Under the pieces are notes generated by a model. It searched no databases. It worked only from the letters and a program-made list of their open reading frames with translations, and was not told the DNA's origin. The translations under genes and the position numbers were made by a program. 64,000 bases of DNA, taken from NCBI GenBank assembly GCA_017306155.1, contig JAFKJB010000003.1, positions 1-64,000 of the forward strand. Direction: 5' to 3'. This document shows positions 54,209 to 63,538 of the stretch, one piece after another. Position 1 is the first letter of the stretch. Each line of letters opens with the position of its first letter. Source of the DNA: Nitrosospira multiformis (GTDB taxonomy: Bacteria > Pseudomonadota > Gammaproteobacteria > Burkholderiales > Nitrosomonadaceae).

Positions 54209-54994
54209 ATGAACGATATTGTGGCCGCCTTTAACGAATATTTCGAAGTTATCGATGTCGACACTCCGGAATTATTGCGTGAGGCATTCCGGGTTCGCTA
54301 TCAAGTGCTATGTGTCGAACAACGTGCTCCAGGTTTTCCAGCATCGCGCTATCCAGATAAAATGGAAAGCGATGACTATGACCGCCACTCGTCCCATATA
54401 CTTCTGCGTCACTGTCCTTCTGGCGCCATTGTCGGAACGGCTCGCCTGATTTTGGCAGATCCGCTCGACCCCGAAAAACCGTTTCCGACTGAGCGATACA
54501 TGACGCTCAATTCAGATCCTGTCGACATCGCTAGCATCCCCCGGCAGAACATAGGGGAAATATCACGTCTTCATATTACCCGCGAATTTCGCCGTCGCAA
54601 GGAGGATCATGAGGGAAGCGAAGCAGGAGTGACTTTTGAAGAAAACGGGATAAAAATGCGACGACGTTTCCCTCACCCGATTCTGGCCCTTGCCGTTGGT
54701 CTCATACGGATATCCGCCTCCCATGGCATTACCCATTGGATTTCGATCATGGATCCCGCGCTGAACAGATTGTTAAGTGCCTACGGATTACAGCATGACT
54801 CCATTGGTCCGCTAACCGAGTACTACGGTCAGCGAGGGCCCTATTATGCCAACCTTACCCACATGCTGGATAGGATGAATAAAAAACATAAAGATATCTG
54901 GGAGTTGGTTACTGATTACGGCAGGGTCATTCCAAAGCGCCAGAGGGATGTGATTTCACCGGCACCTCATCCTTCTGCTCTTGCCAATATTTAA
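54209..54994 (+). CDS. PEP-CTERM/exosortase system-associated acyltransferase
   Basis: 261 residues from the ATG at 54209. GNAT/autoinducer-synthase-like fold: FEVIDVDTPELLREAFRVRYQVLCVEQRAPGF aligns with the N-terminal substrate region of LuxI-like proteins. CPSGAIVGTARLILAD and IGEISRLHITREFRRRK match their core strands. The overall pattern and length fit the family tied to exosortase/exopolysaccharide loci rather than true LuxI (about 200 residues). The product is unknown; an N-acyl compound for export or signalling is a guess. It supports an exosortase system elsewhere in the genome, in line with the PEP-CTERM gene at 37.8 kb. Confidence 0.85.
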   Translation: MNDIVAAFNEYFEVIDVDTPELLREAFRVRYQVLCVEQRAPGFPASRYPDKMESDDYDRHSSHILLRHCPSGAIVGTARLILADPLDPEKPFPTERYMTLNSDPVDIASIPRQNIGEISRLHITREFRRRKEDHEGSEAGVTFEENGIKMRRRFPHPILALAVGLIRISASHGITHWISIMDPALNRLLSAYGLQHDSIGPLTEYYGQRGPYYANLTHMLDRMNKKHKDIWELVTDYGRVIPKRQRDVISPAPHPSALANI

Positions 54995-55008
54995 AGCGGT
55001 GGCGCCCG

Positions 55009-55034
55009 AGCCACGCTCACGATAAAGCGTGGCT
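55009..55034 (+). terminator. Probable intrinsic terminator after the acyltransferase gene
   Basis: AGCCACGCT pairs with AGCGTGGCT across an 8-base loop and is followed by TTCTC. The stem is strong but the T-run is weak. It starts 15 bases after the stop codon. Confidence 0.55.
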
Positions 55035-55122
55035 TTCTCGCAATTATGACGCTATCATTTTTCATCGAACATCCCAACGACCCAAGCTGTCCTGAGCACT
55101 CCCCGTGACGTAACGCAAGGTA

Positions 55123-55596
55123 ATGTCTGCGGGGCAGATAAAAATTGTGACCATTAAAATAAGAATCAGTCATCTGGTTTCGTCTATATGCCTGCTGCTC
55201 GGCCTTTTATTCATGGCGAGTAAAACTTGGGCAGTCGAGCCCTACGAGATCGTCACGAACTCCGGCGTCAGCGAAAAAAACCTCTCCAAAAGCTCCTTGC
55301 GTGCCATCTTCGGCATGCGCCTGCATACGTGGCCGGATGGCAACCCCATTCATGTGTTCGTGCTTCCGGATGATGCCCCCTTGCATATCGCGTTCTCCAA
55401 GGAAAAACTGAATATTTTTCCCTATCAACTCCGCGCAGCATGGGACCGGCTGGTGTTCTCGGGCACGGGACAGGCGCCGGAAACGGTCGCTTCTCTAGAG
55501 GAAATGCTTGCAAAAGTCGGTAGCACCCCCGGAGCCATTGGCTATTTAACCCGATCCAGAATGAATGGCAGTGTCAATGTTCTGCACGTCAAGTAA
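55123..55596 (+). CDS. PstS-like periplasmic substrate-binding protein (small)
   Basis: 157 residues. A signal peptide/membrane segment (ISHLVSSICLLLGLLFMASKTWA) is followed by a short periplasmic-binding-like domain. Features are YEIVTNSGVSEKNLSKSSLRAIFGMRLHTWPDGNPIHVFVLP and a C-terminal GSTPGAIGYLTRSRM, the pattern of phosphate ABC transporter PstS-like single-lobe proteins. At about 130 mature residues it is half the size of true PstS, and no pstCAB genes are present. It is immediately followed by a porin and a GGDEF-EAL gene. It may sense or pass an anion (inference). Confidence 0.78.
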   Translation: MSAGQIKIVTIKIRISHLVSSICLLLGLLFMASKTWAVEPYEIVTNSGVSEKNLSKSSLRAIFGMRLHTWPDGNPIHVFVLPDDAPLHIAFSKEKLNIFPYQLRAAWDRLVFSGTGQAPETVASLEEMLAKVGSTPGAIGYLTRSRMNGSVNVLHVK

Positions 55597-55615
55597 CCCC
55601 ATTCGCCGCTATTGG

Positions 55616-56824
55616 ATGCGAGATGCTGTCCGGCTCGCCGTGGTGTCTGCCATCCTTTCGAATTGTGTTGCTTACGCGCAGAAACTGCCGATTCCTCAGA
55701 ACCTGCCGAACAACCTGCAAATACATGGCTTTGCCAGCCAGAGCTGGCTCAAGAGCACGGACAACAATAACGTTTTCGGGAAAAGCAGTTCCGATAGCGG
55801 AAGTTTTGACTTCAGGGAACTGGGGCTGAATGCTTCCATGAGGCCCAGGCCCAACCTCCAGCTTTCGGCTCAGATGATTTCCCGCACTGCGGGAAAAGGG
55901 AGTCCAGGCAATATCCGGCTCGATTACGGATTCATTGACTATACATTTCTATCGGAAGAAAACAGCAAGATAGGAATACGTCTTGGCAGAATGAAGAATC
56001 CGCTCGGCTTTTACAATGACACGCGCGACGTTCCCTTCACGCGGCCCAGCATACTTTTACCTCAATCCATCTATTTTGATCGCGTACGCAAGGTTGCAAT
56101 TGCTGCGGACGGAGTACATTTATACGGTGAATACCGTTTCGATCACGGGGTCCTATCTTTCCAGGGTGGACCGGTACGTCCATTGGTCAGAGGTGCTGAA
56201 GCAGAAGTAGCGCTGTTGGGCCCGGGGATAGCAGGCCATTTTGCTCCAGATATCTCCTATATTGGCCGTATAAGCTATGAACTCGATGAGGGCCGGCTTC
56301 GTTTTGCATTCAGCGGAACGGATTTGAACATAGATTATGATCCCGTGAGCGGCGACCGGCTTGGCCCGGGCTCAATTCGCTTTACGCCTCTCATTTTCTC
56401 CGCGCAATATAATGCAGAACGCTGGAGTTTCACTTCGGAATACGCACTCCGCCATTTCGAATATAAAAATTTTAACGTAGCGTCCCTTAATCTGGATTTC
56501 TTTGGCGAGAGTTATTACTTTCAGGGGGCTTATCGAATCACACCGGAATGGGAAGCGGTTGCCCGTTACGATGTACTGTATACGGACAGCGATGACCGCA
56601 GCGGAAAAAAATGGGCGGCAGCTACAGGCGGCGATGCGCATCGGCGATATGCCAAAGACATTACCGTGGGACTGCGCTGGAATGTCACGCCCGAGTTCAT
56701 GTTGCGTGCCGAGTATCATCGCGTAAATGGGACAGCCTGGCTTTCGACTCTCGATAATCCCAACTCGGGAGACCTGTCGCCGCATTGGAATCTGTTTTCC
56801 ATCCTCGGTTCCTACCGGTTCTAG
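55616..56824 (+). CDS. Outer-membrane porin-like beta-barrel protein
   Basis: 402 residues from the ATG at 55616, which gives a compact signal peptide (MRDAVRLAVVSAILSNCVAYA); an in-frame ATG at 55565 would add 17 residues and overlap the upstream gene. The mature part has alternating amphipathic strands throughout (for example LQIHGFASQSWLKST, FDFRELGLNASMRPRPNLQLSAQM). It ends in a C-terminal aromatic (LGSYRF), the classic outer-membrane barrel signature. It resembles anion-type porins in style, but the substrate is undefined. Co-oriented with, and three bases before, the GGDEF-EAL gene. Confidence 0.8.
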   Translation: MRDAVRLAVVSAILSNCVAYAQKLPIPQNLPNNLQIHGFASQSWLKSTDNNNVFGKSSSDSGSFDFRELGLNASMRPRPNLQLSAQMISRTAGKGSPGNIRLDYGFIDYTFLSEENSKIGIRLGRMKNPLGFYNDTRDVPFTRPSILLPQSIYFDRVRKVAIAADGVHLYGEYRFDHGVLSFQGGPVRPLVRGAEAEVALLGPGIAGHFAPDISYIGRISYELDEGRLRFAFSGTDLNIDYDPVSGDRLGPGSIRFTPLIFSAQYNAERWSFTSEYALRHFEYKNFNVASLNLDFFGESYYFQGAYRITPEWEAVARYDVLYTDSDDRSGKKWAAATGGDAHRRYAKDITVGLRWNVTPEFMLRAEYHRVNGTAWLSTLDNPNSGDLSPHWNLFSILGSYRF

Positions 56825-56826
56825 CC

Positions 56827-59754
56827 ATGCTGCAGGATAAGTATTTTCATAATCAGGCTACGCAGAGAAATGGAGCGATAGCACCTGAAAAGCCCCAGAA
56901 ATTCCTGGGGCTGAAGTGGAAAGTTCTGCTGCTGAGCAGTCTCATACTGATTGCCATCGTGGTTTCATTCACGGGAATTACCTACCTGAGCCTGATGGAT
57001 GACTTCGAAAGCCAGAGAAACGCCCAGCACCAGCGCTATGCCAAGGAAGTTGAAGGGCTGATTGACCAGGTTTCGATAAATTTGCATCAACTCGCCGGAT
57101 TGGTTCCTTTCCTGGAAGGAATGGGTAAAAGCCTGCTCTCCGGTAACAAAAAATACGTCACTCAGGCATTTGATCCATATTGGATGCCTTTGCAGCTCCA
57201 CAAGGGTATCGAATTGCTGCGTTTTTACGATAGCTCAAATCAGCAACTGGCAAGTTGGGGAATTTCCCAGCCTGTCACTCATGACGCGTTGATATCCGCC
57301 TGGGTACACGAAGTGAATGCGCAGGAAAAGCCGATGAGTCACCTCAGCTGCCCCAGCAGCTGCATGCAATTTGCCGTGGCGCCCCTGCTCGTGGAAGGTA
57401 ACAATGTAGGGGTGATCGTCATCGGGACCCCCCTGGTCGATGTGATCCTGGGTTTCAAGGATATCTCGGGCGCTGATATCGCCTTGCTGGTGAGCGAAAA
57501 AGGCGATTTGCCCAAAAGCAGCCAGGTAAAAATTGCAAACTGGAATGTTACGATTGCTGCACACAGCAGAGAAATGAACACTGTTGTCCTGGATGACGCT
57601 GCAGCGAATTATCCGGACATGGAAAACCTCGAGGAGGGTATCCTGGTTTCGTGGCGCGACAGGCACCTGCAGATAAAGCCCCTGTTTCTGGAGAGAATGG
57701 CCGTGTCGGAAGATGATGCTCATTTCATGGTTGTAACTGACATCACTTCCACGATCCGCACCATTCACAACTCGACACAGCAAAACATGATAATTGGCCT
57801 GGTCGGGCTCATACTCTCTGAAATACTGTTGTTCATCATTCTCACCAAGCCGCTGTCGCGGCTCAAGCACATCGTTTTTACTCTTCCTCTTCTGGCCCGC
57901 AGCAGTTTCAAGAATTTTCGCCTGGAACTTCGCTCTGCCAGCCAGAAACGATGGGTGAAAGATGAGATTGACCTGCTGGATGAAACAGCGGTGGCCCTGT
58001 CGCATCAACTGGAGAAGCTCGAGGATCAGGTAGCGGACAGGACCCGTATACTGGCGAGCAAGATGCACGAGCTAGGCAAGGAGAGAGATTTCATCAACAA
58101 TCTGCTGGACATTGCGCAAGTGATCGTAATCACGCAAAAGTCGGATAGTGAAATTCTCACACTCAATGCCTATGGTGAAACGCTTATTCAGTATACCGAA
58201 AAAGAACTGCAGGGAACGCCCTTCCTCCATCTTCTGGCGCTCGACGGGAATCTGCACGATCTTCCCGTTCACCTGGAAGAGGTGCGATGCCAACGAAGAG
58301 ACCAGCTTCGGCACGAAGCGAATATCGTATGCAAGGACGCTTCCATTCGTAATATTCTGTGGCTGCATTCACGCTTGACCCGACACACCGAGGATGACCC
58401 CGCAATGTTATCGGTAGGCCTCGACATGACGGAACACAAGCGCGCTGAAGGACGTCTTGCCTGGCTGGCGGATCATGATCCGCTCACGGATCTTTTCAAT
58501 CGCCGCCGCTTCCAGGAAGAACTGGAACAGATGCTGAATCTTGCCGCGCGCTACGGGTATTCCGGAGCCTTACTCTTTTTCGATCTGGACCAGTTCAAGT
58601 ACATCAACGATACCAGCGGGCATCAGGCGGGGGATGCCTTGCTTAAAATGGTGGCGCGCTTGCTGCTTGGCAACATCCGCAGCGTCGATATACTCGGGCG
58701 CCTGGGAGGCGATGAATTCGCGGTGATTTTGCCCCAAACCACAGCCGAAGGGGCGATAGAAGTGGCAAAAAATACGCTTGCGAGCCTGAATCAGGGAAAG
58801 ATTACGATAAATGGCCGCACTCATAAAGCATCAGCCAGCATTGGTATTGCGCTTTTCCCGGAGCATGGCAGCAATGTCCACGACCTCCTGGCCGCGGCCG
58901 ACCTTGCCATGTATCAGGCAAAGGAAGCCGGACGAGGAGGATGGCATTTGTTTTCTGACGAAGAGAAAACACGTGAACGCATGCACACGCTCGTCTATTG
59001 GAAGGAAAAGATTGAGTATGCCCTTTCACACGAACGCTTCCTGTTCTATTTCCAGCCCATCATGCATGTTCGGCGCAGGACCATCGATCATTACGAGGTG
59101 CTGCTGCGCATGATCGACAATGATGGAACCATTCTTGCGCCCCAGTTTTTCATTCCCGCCGCAGAACAGACCGGACTTATCCATGCCATTGACCACATGG
59201 TTTTACGTAAATCGATTGCGCAATCGGCTGAAATACAGCGTGCCGGTCAGCGCATCCGTTTTTCCATAAACTTGTCGGCGCATGCATTTCACGATCCGGA
59301 GCTGCTGCCGATACTGAAAGATGCATTTGCCGAGCATGGCGCGGATCCATCGAATTTCATGTTTGAAATAACCGAGACAGCAGCACTGGAAGATTTGCCC
59401 GCGGCACGGGAACTCATGGAGATGATCAAGAAGCTGGGCTGCAGTTTCACGCTGGATGATTTCGGAGTCGGTTTCTCCTCCTTCTACTACATCCGGCAAC
59501 TGCCGATCGATGTCGTAAAGATCGATGGCTCATTCATACGAAATCTGGCGGACAGCCCCGATGACCAGATACTGGTGCAGGCTTTGTGCGATGTGGCAAG
59601 AGGATTCGGAAAGAAGACAACAGCGGAGTTCGTGGAAAATGCAGCGACTTTTTCAATCCTTGAGAAAATGCAAATCGACTATGCCCAGGGATTCCTGATT
59701 GGGACACCCTCCCCCGCTTACAACACATCATTCGGTAATTTCTTGAAGATGTGA
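56827..59754 (+). CDS. Membrane-bound GGDEF-EAL c-di-GMP enzyme with periplasmic sensor
   Basis: 975 residues from the ATG two bases after the porin stop; an upstream reading needs a TTG inside the porin gene. Membrane span at about 32-56, a large periplasmic Cache-like sensor domain (to about 320), and a second span near 325-345. A HAMP-like/coiled-coil linker, a PAS-like domain (about 420-538), GGDEF and EAL follow. The cyclase motif is intact (RLGGDEFAV, near 626). The EAL domain has EVLLR (near 756), DDFGVGFSS (near 877) and the later Glu region, so both activities are possible. The gene is tightly linked to a porin and PstS-like protein. Confidence 0.92.
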   Translation: MLQDKYFHNQATQRNGAIAPEKPQKFLGLKWKVLLLSSLILIAIVVSFTGITYLSLMDDFESQRNAQHQRYAKEVEGLIDQVSINLHQLAGLVPFLEGMGKSLLSGNKKYVTQAFDPYWMPLQLHKGIELLRFYDSSNQQLASWGISQPVTHDALISAWVHEVNAQEKPMSHLSCPSSCMQFAVAPLLVEGNNVGVIVIGTPLVDVILGFKDISGADIALLVSEKGDLPKSSQVKIANWNVTIAAHSREMNTVVLDDAAANYPDMENLEEGILVSWRDRHLQIKPLFLERMAVSEDDAHFMVVTDITSTIRTIHNSTQQNMIIGLVGLILSEILLFIILTKPLSRLKHIVFTLPLLARSSFKNFRLELRSASQKRWVKDEIDLLDETAVALSHQLEKLEDQVADRTRILASKMHELGKERDFINNLLDIAQVIVITQKSDSEILTLNAYGETLIQYTEKELQGTPFLHLLALDGNLHDLPVHLEEVRCQRRDQLRHEANIVCKDASIRNILWLHSRLTRHTEDDPAMLSVGLDMTEHKRAEGRLAWLADHDPLTDLFNRRRFQEELEQMLNLAARYGYSGALLFFDLDQFKYINDTSGHQAGDALLKMVARLLLGNIRSVDILGRLGGDEFAVILPQTTAEGAIEVAKNTLASLNQGKITINGRTHKASASIGIALFPEHGSNVHDLLAAADLAMYQAKEAGRGGWHLFSDEEKTRERMHTLVYWKEKIEYALSHERFLFYFQPIMHVRRRTIDHYEVLLRMIDNDGTILAPQFFIPAAEQTGLIHAIDHMVLRKSIAQSAEIQRAGQRIRFSINLSAHAFHDPELLPILKDAFAEHGADPSNFMFEITETAALEDLPAARELMEMIKKLGCSFTLDDFGVGFSSFYYIRQLPIDVVKIDGSFIRNLADSPDDQILVQALCDVARGFGKKTTAEFVENAATFSILEKMQIDYAQGFLIGTPSPAYNTSFGNFLKM

Positions 59755-59848
59755 CGGAACGCGTGCTGGCATTCCGGGGAATGTGTTGAAGAAACAGGCC
59801 GTTGATCCCCATCCATCGGCCCTTGGCCTATTGGAAGCGCTGCATCTT

Positions 59849-61030
59849 TCACGCTTCGTCCGGCTCGGGATCCTCGGTAAACCCTACTTTTGTGTCGCTA
59901 TCGGCTGAGTCTTCTTTCTGGCTTTGCTTGCAACCGGCTTTGCCGGGAATTTTTGGAGTTGTGCAGACGACATCCGCGTTTTGTGCCCTATGGCGCAGCG
60001 CATGGTCCATCAGTACCAGTGCGAGCATTGCTTCCGCGATGGGCGTGGCCCGGATACCGACACACGGGTCATGCCTGCCGTGAGTTTCCACCATTGCCGG
60101 ATTGCCCGTCTTGTCTACTGAGCATCGCGGCAGGCGTATGCTGGAAGTAGGCTTGACGGCGATGTTCACGACGATATCCTGTCCCGTCGAAATACCGCCC
60201 AATATGCCTCCTGCATTGTTGCTGAGGAAACCTCCTGGGCTGATTTCATCGGAGTGCTCGGTTCCCTTCTGGCTCACAGCAGCAAATCCAGCTCCGATTT
60301 CGACCCCTTTAACCGCGTTGATGCTCATCATGGCATAGGCGATTTCAGCATCCAGCCGGTCATATACCGGCTCGCCCCAACCCACAGGCACACCTTCGGC
60401 AACGACACGAATCCTGGCCCCCACCGAATCGCCCGATTTTCGCAGCTTGTCCATGAATTCTTCCAGGCTTGGCACGATGTCCGGATCAGCCGAAAAAAAA
60501 GGGTTCTCCCCCACCGCTTCCCATTGCTTGAATGGAATCTCGACAGGTCCCAGTTGCGCCATGTGACCTCGTACTACCACTCCGTATTTTGCATGCAGCC
60601 ATTTTTTCGCTATGGCTGCGGCCGCCACGCGTACGGCAGTTTCGCGCGCGGATGAACGCCCCCCGCCCCGGTAATCGCGTACGCCGTATTTTTGCCAATA
60701 AACATAGTCCGCGTGCCCCGGGCGGAAAGTGTCCATGATTTTGCTGTAGTCCTTGCTGCGCTGGTCTTCGTTGCGAATCAACAGCGCAATCGGAGTACCC
60801 GTAGTTTTTCCCTCGAACACACCTGATAGAATTTCTACAGTGTCCGACTCGCGCCTCTGGGTCACGTGACGGGAGGTACCGGGCTTGCGCCGGTCCAGAT
60901 CCTGCTGGATATCCTCAGCGGACAGCGCCATCCCCGGGGGACAACCATCCACTACGCACCCTATGGCAGGACCATGGGATTCCCCGAAAGATGTGACGCA
61001 AAACAGTTTGCCAAAAGTATTGCCAGACAT
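59849..61030 (-). CDS. aroC: Chorismate synthase
   Basis: 393 residues. Converts EPSP to chorismate with reduced [54 protein letters not shown] and [18 protein letters not shown] are conserved signatures, as is [17 protein letters not shown]. The C-terminal tail after the last conserved helix is polar and about 25 residues longer than the minimum. Monocistronic and convergent with the GGDEF-EAL gene. Confidence 0.97.
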   Translation of the reverse strand: MSGNTFGKLFCVTSFGESHGPAIGCVVDGCPPGMALSAEDIQQDLDRRKPGTSRHVTQRRESDTVEILSGVFEGKTTGTPIALLIRNEDQRSKDYSKIMDTFRPGHADYVYWQKYGVRDYRGGGRSSARETAVRVAAAAIAKKWLHAKYGVVVRGHMAQLGPVEIPFKQWEAVGENPFFSADPDIVPSLEEFMDKLRKSGDSVGARIRVVAEGVPVGWGEPVYDRLDAEIAYAMMSINAVKGVEIGAGFAAVSQKGTEHSDEISPGGFLSNNAGGILGGISTGQDIVVNIAVKPTSSIRLPRCSVDKTGNPAMVETHGRHDPCVGIRATPIAEAMLALVLMDHALRHRAQNADVVCTTPKIPGKAGCKQSQKEDSADSDTKVGFTEDPEPDEA

Positions 61031-61180
61031 TTCACTTTTCTAGCCAAATCAAGGCCCGAAGTTTAACATATCCCCATAGCTTACCGTCCCCCGGTACGTC
61101 CTTCATTCCTGTTCCACCATAGCCGGAGAATCAGTGCGTATTATCGCTCAGCAATCCAGAAAGAAGAATAAAGGGAAATC

Positions 61181-62182
61181 ATGAAAGCCATCCTGATGAG
61201 TGCTCCGGGCGCGCCCGAGGTATTGAGACCGGCCGATGTTCCCGTGCCCGATCTTGCCGGCGCGTTCGATGTCCGGGTGAAATTGCATGCGGCAGGCGTA
61301 AACCCGATCGATACCAAAGTGCGCAAGGCCAATACGTATTACCCGGACAGGCTTCCATCCATCCTCGGGTGTGACGGGGCAGGCGTGGTTGAAGCGGTTG
61401 GCAGTTCAGTGACTCGGGTGCGCACAGGCGATGAAGTCTTCTTTTTCAATAACGGCCTGGGTGGCGCACCTGGAAACTATGCGGAATACGCGGTCGTGCA
61501 TGAAGATTATCTGGCATCGAAACCCCGGAATCTGTCAATGGTGGAAGCAGCTGCCGTTCCGTTGGCCCTGATTACCGCATGGGAAGCCCTGATAAAGCGT
61601 GGCCATCTCAAGGAAGGCCAGACCGCGCTGATTCATGCAGGCGCAGGCGGAGTGGGACATATCGCCATCCAGCTTGCCCGCTACCTGAAAGCGCGGGTTG
61701 CCACGACGATTTCGACCGAGGAAAAAGCCGTCTTCGTACAATCTCTAGGCACCGAACTTGCAATCGATTATCGTCGTCATGATTTCGTTGACACAGCGCT
61801 CGACTGGACGCAGGGGCTGGGCGTGAACTTCGCCCTGGATACTGTCGGTGGAGAAACATTCTGCAAATCCTTTTCCGCCATCCGGCTGTATGGCAGGATA
61901 GTGTCGCTGCTCTCAACATCCTGTGATGCAAAGCAACTCAATATTGCCCGGCTGCGCAACCTGAGCATCGGCTACGTGCAAATGGCTGCTCCCCTTTACT
62001 TCGGTTTACATCCCGCGCGTGTCGTGCAAACCGGCATACTGGAGCAAGGCGCGAGGTTGCTCGAACAAGGCATCCTCAAGGTTCATGTCAGCCGGACGCT
62101 CCCCTTGGCAGAAGCGGCCGAAGCGCACCGTTTGATCGAAGCAGGACATACCCTGGGCAAGATAGTGCTGAAGATTGCGTAG
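61181..62182 (+). CDS. Quinone oxidoreductase-like MDR protein
   Basis: 333 residues, ATG with AAGGGAAATC upstream. Medium-chain reductase without zinc ligands. The start MKAILMSAPGAPEVLRPADVP, the substrate region VNPIDTKVRKANTYYPDRLPSILGCDGAG and the NADPH loop LIHAGAGGVGHIAIQLARYLKA match the zinc-independent quinone oxidoreductase (QOR) group. EEKAVFVQSLGTELAIDYR follows as usual. It likely reduces quinones or enones with NADPH; the physiological substrate is unknown. Its promoter region is divergent from aroC. Confidence 0.9.
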   Translation: MKAILMSAPGAPEVLRPADVPVPDLAGAFDVRVKLHAAGVNPIDTKVRKANTYYPDRLPSILGCDGAGVVEAVGSSVTRVRTGDEVFFFNNGLGGAPGNYAEYAVVHEDYLASKPRNLSMVEAAAVPLALITAWEALIKRGHLKEGQTALIHAGAGGVGHIAIQLARYLKARVATTISTEEKAVFVQSLGTELAIDYRRHDFVDTALDWTQGLGVNFALDTVGGETFCKSFSAIRLYGRIVSLLSTSCDAKQLNIARLRNLSIGYVQMAAPLYFGLHPARVVQTGILEQGARLLEQGILKVHVSRTLPLAEAAEAHRLIEAGHTLGKIVLKIA

Positions 62183-62269
62183 CGGTTTCATTCTTCCAAG
62201 GCAGTTCGCCACTTGCCCGAGGTCGGGTTTTCAAGAAAAATCCTGAATTTCCACAGTTCCTCCCGATTT

Positions 62270-63364
62270 TCAGCTTTTTCCCTCGCCGGTTGAAATCCCC
62301 ACTTCCGATCCCAGGTCGATTGCAAGACGCTGGAGTGCTTCGCCTTCATCCAGACCATCGAGGAAGCGCCGGGGTATCCCCGATAAGCCGACCTGGGCTC
62401 CAACGAGTGCACCGGTCAAAGCAGCCCGCGCCTGATTTTCGCCGCCGCCATTCACTGCGTGGAGCACAGCGGATTCGAAATCATTCGGAAAACGGGCAGT
62501 GAGATGATAGGCCGCGGGAAGCTGATGATAAATGGCGCAGGTCATGCCATAAACAATGGAGACTTTCCATGCGGGTTCTATCCGGATATCCGGGTCCAGC
62601 GCGGCGGCTGCCACATATGAGGGCGTGAGCAGGGCATCCGGAGAGATGAAGTATCCGCTTTCGCACGGAATATCCTCTTGAGGCGGCTGCAAGTCGGTAT
62701 GCGCCATCGTATGGAAAGGTAATTTTCCCGCTCTTGCCAATCGCATGAGCTTGCCGGAAAGACTCCTGTTGAGCTGATGCCCCTGCACCAGGAGACTCAA
62801 TACCGATCCATACGCGACAGTCAGGGCAATAACAGTATCGTCGATCTGGGTAAGCCGGGTATTGCTGGAGATGGCGGCTGCCATCTCCTGCGGCTGGAAG
62901 GTGTAACGGACCGCCAGGGCCAACGTGCGTCCTATCGCTTCGGTGGTATCGGCCTGACCTCCCGTTTGACCCCATGGCAGGTTCTGCTGGACACGCCTGC
63001 GCCAGGCGTCTCGTATCGACTGCTGGGTATATCCGCCCGGACCATTCACAGGCATGCCGTTCAGAAACGGGAATATTTCCTCATCCATCCGCCTGCAGAA
63101 ATCCGCTTCATCATAACCGCCCCGCTCGATGAGCGAGCGCAGCATGAGCCGAAGAAGGATACCGGTCTGGGAGAACTGGCCTGCCTTGAGATTGCTGTGG
63201 TAGCGGCCGGGCTTGGGATCGGCATAGGTCGTGATCCAGTCGCCATAATCGCGGCGCAGCACCGCCAGATCGTAGTACCAGTGGGGGCCGAGGCCCAGGG
63301 CATCTCCGATAAAAGCGCCCATGATGGCGCCGGCGGCGCGGTTCTGTATGGCGGGGTCGAACAT
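62270..63364 (-). CDS. ADP-ribosylglycohydrolase (DraG/ARH) family protein
   Basis: 364 residues from the ATG at 63364, with GAGGAG eight bases upstream. The N-terminal helix AAGAIMGAFIGDALGLGPHWYYD carries the family metal-binding Asp region. Later helices give SNTRLTQIDDTVIALTVAYG and AVNGGGENQARAALTGALVGAQVGLSGIPRRFLDG, the second metal site (GG.N.ARA.L.GA..GA). The fold hydrolyses ADP-ribose linkages in DraG and ARH proteins. No dinitrogenase reductase or ADP-ribosyltransferase gene is beside it, so the substrate is unknown. Confidence 0.88.
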   Translation of the reverse strand: MFDPAIQNRAAGAIMGAFIGDALGLGPHWYYDLAVLRRDYGDWITTYADPKPGRYHSNLKAGQFSQTGILLRLMLRSLIERGGYDEADFCRRMDEEIFPFLNGMPVNGPGGYTQQSIRDAWRRRVQQNLPWGQTGGQADTTEAIGRTLALAVRYTFQPQEMAAAISSNTRLTQIDDTVIALTVAYGSVLSLLVQGHQLNRSLSGKLMRLARAGKLPFHTMAHTDLQPPQEDIPCESGYFISPDALLTPSYVAAAALDPDIRIEPAWKVSIVYGMTCAIYHQLPAAYHLTARFPNDFESAVLHAVNGGGENQARAALTGALVGAQVGLSGIPRRFLDGLDEGEALQRLAIDLGSEVGISTGEGKS

Positions 63365-63538
63365 GTTCTGATCCTCCTCTTCGCAGGAAATGCTTGCGAT
63401 GCACAAATTTCAGCTTCGAATCGTGAAGCGCAACATCAGGCGAAAGAGCCGTTTTGTTACACCGATCGCATGAGGGATGTATCCGAACATTCTCGATAAG
63501 TGGGAGCAAGGTATGACCTGCATCCCCCTATCCAGCTG

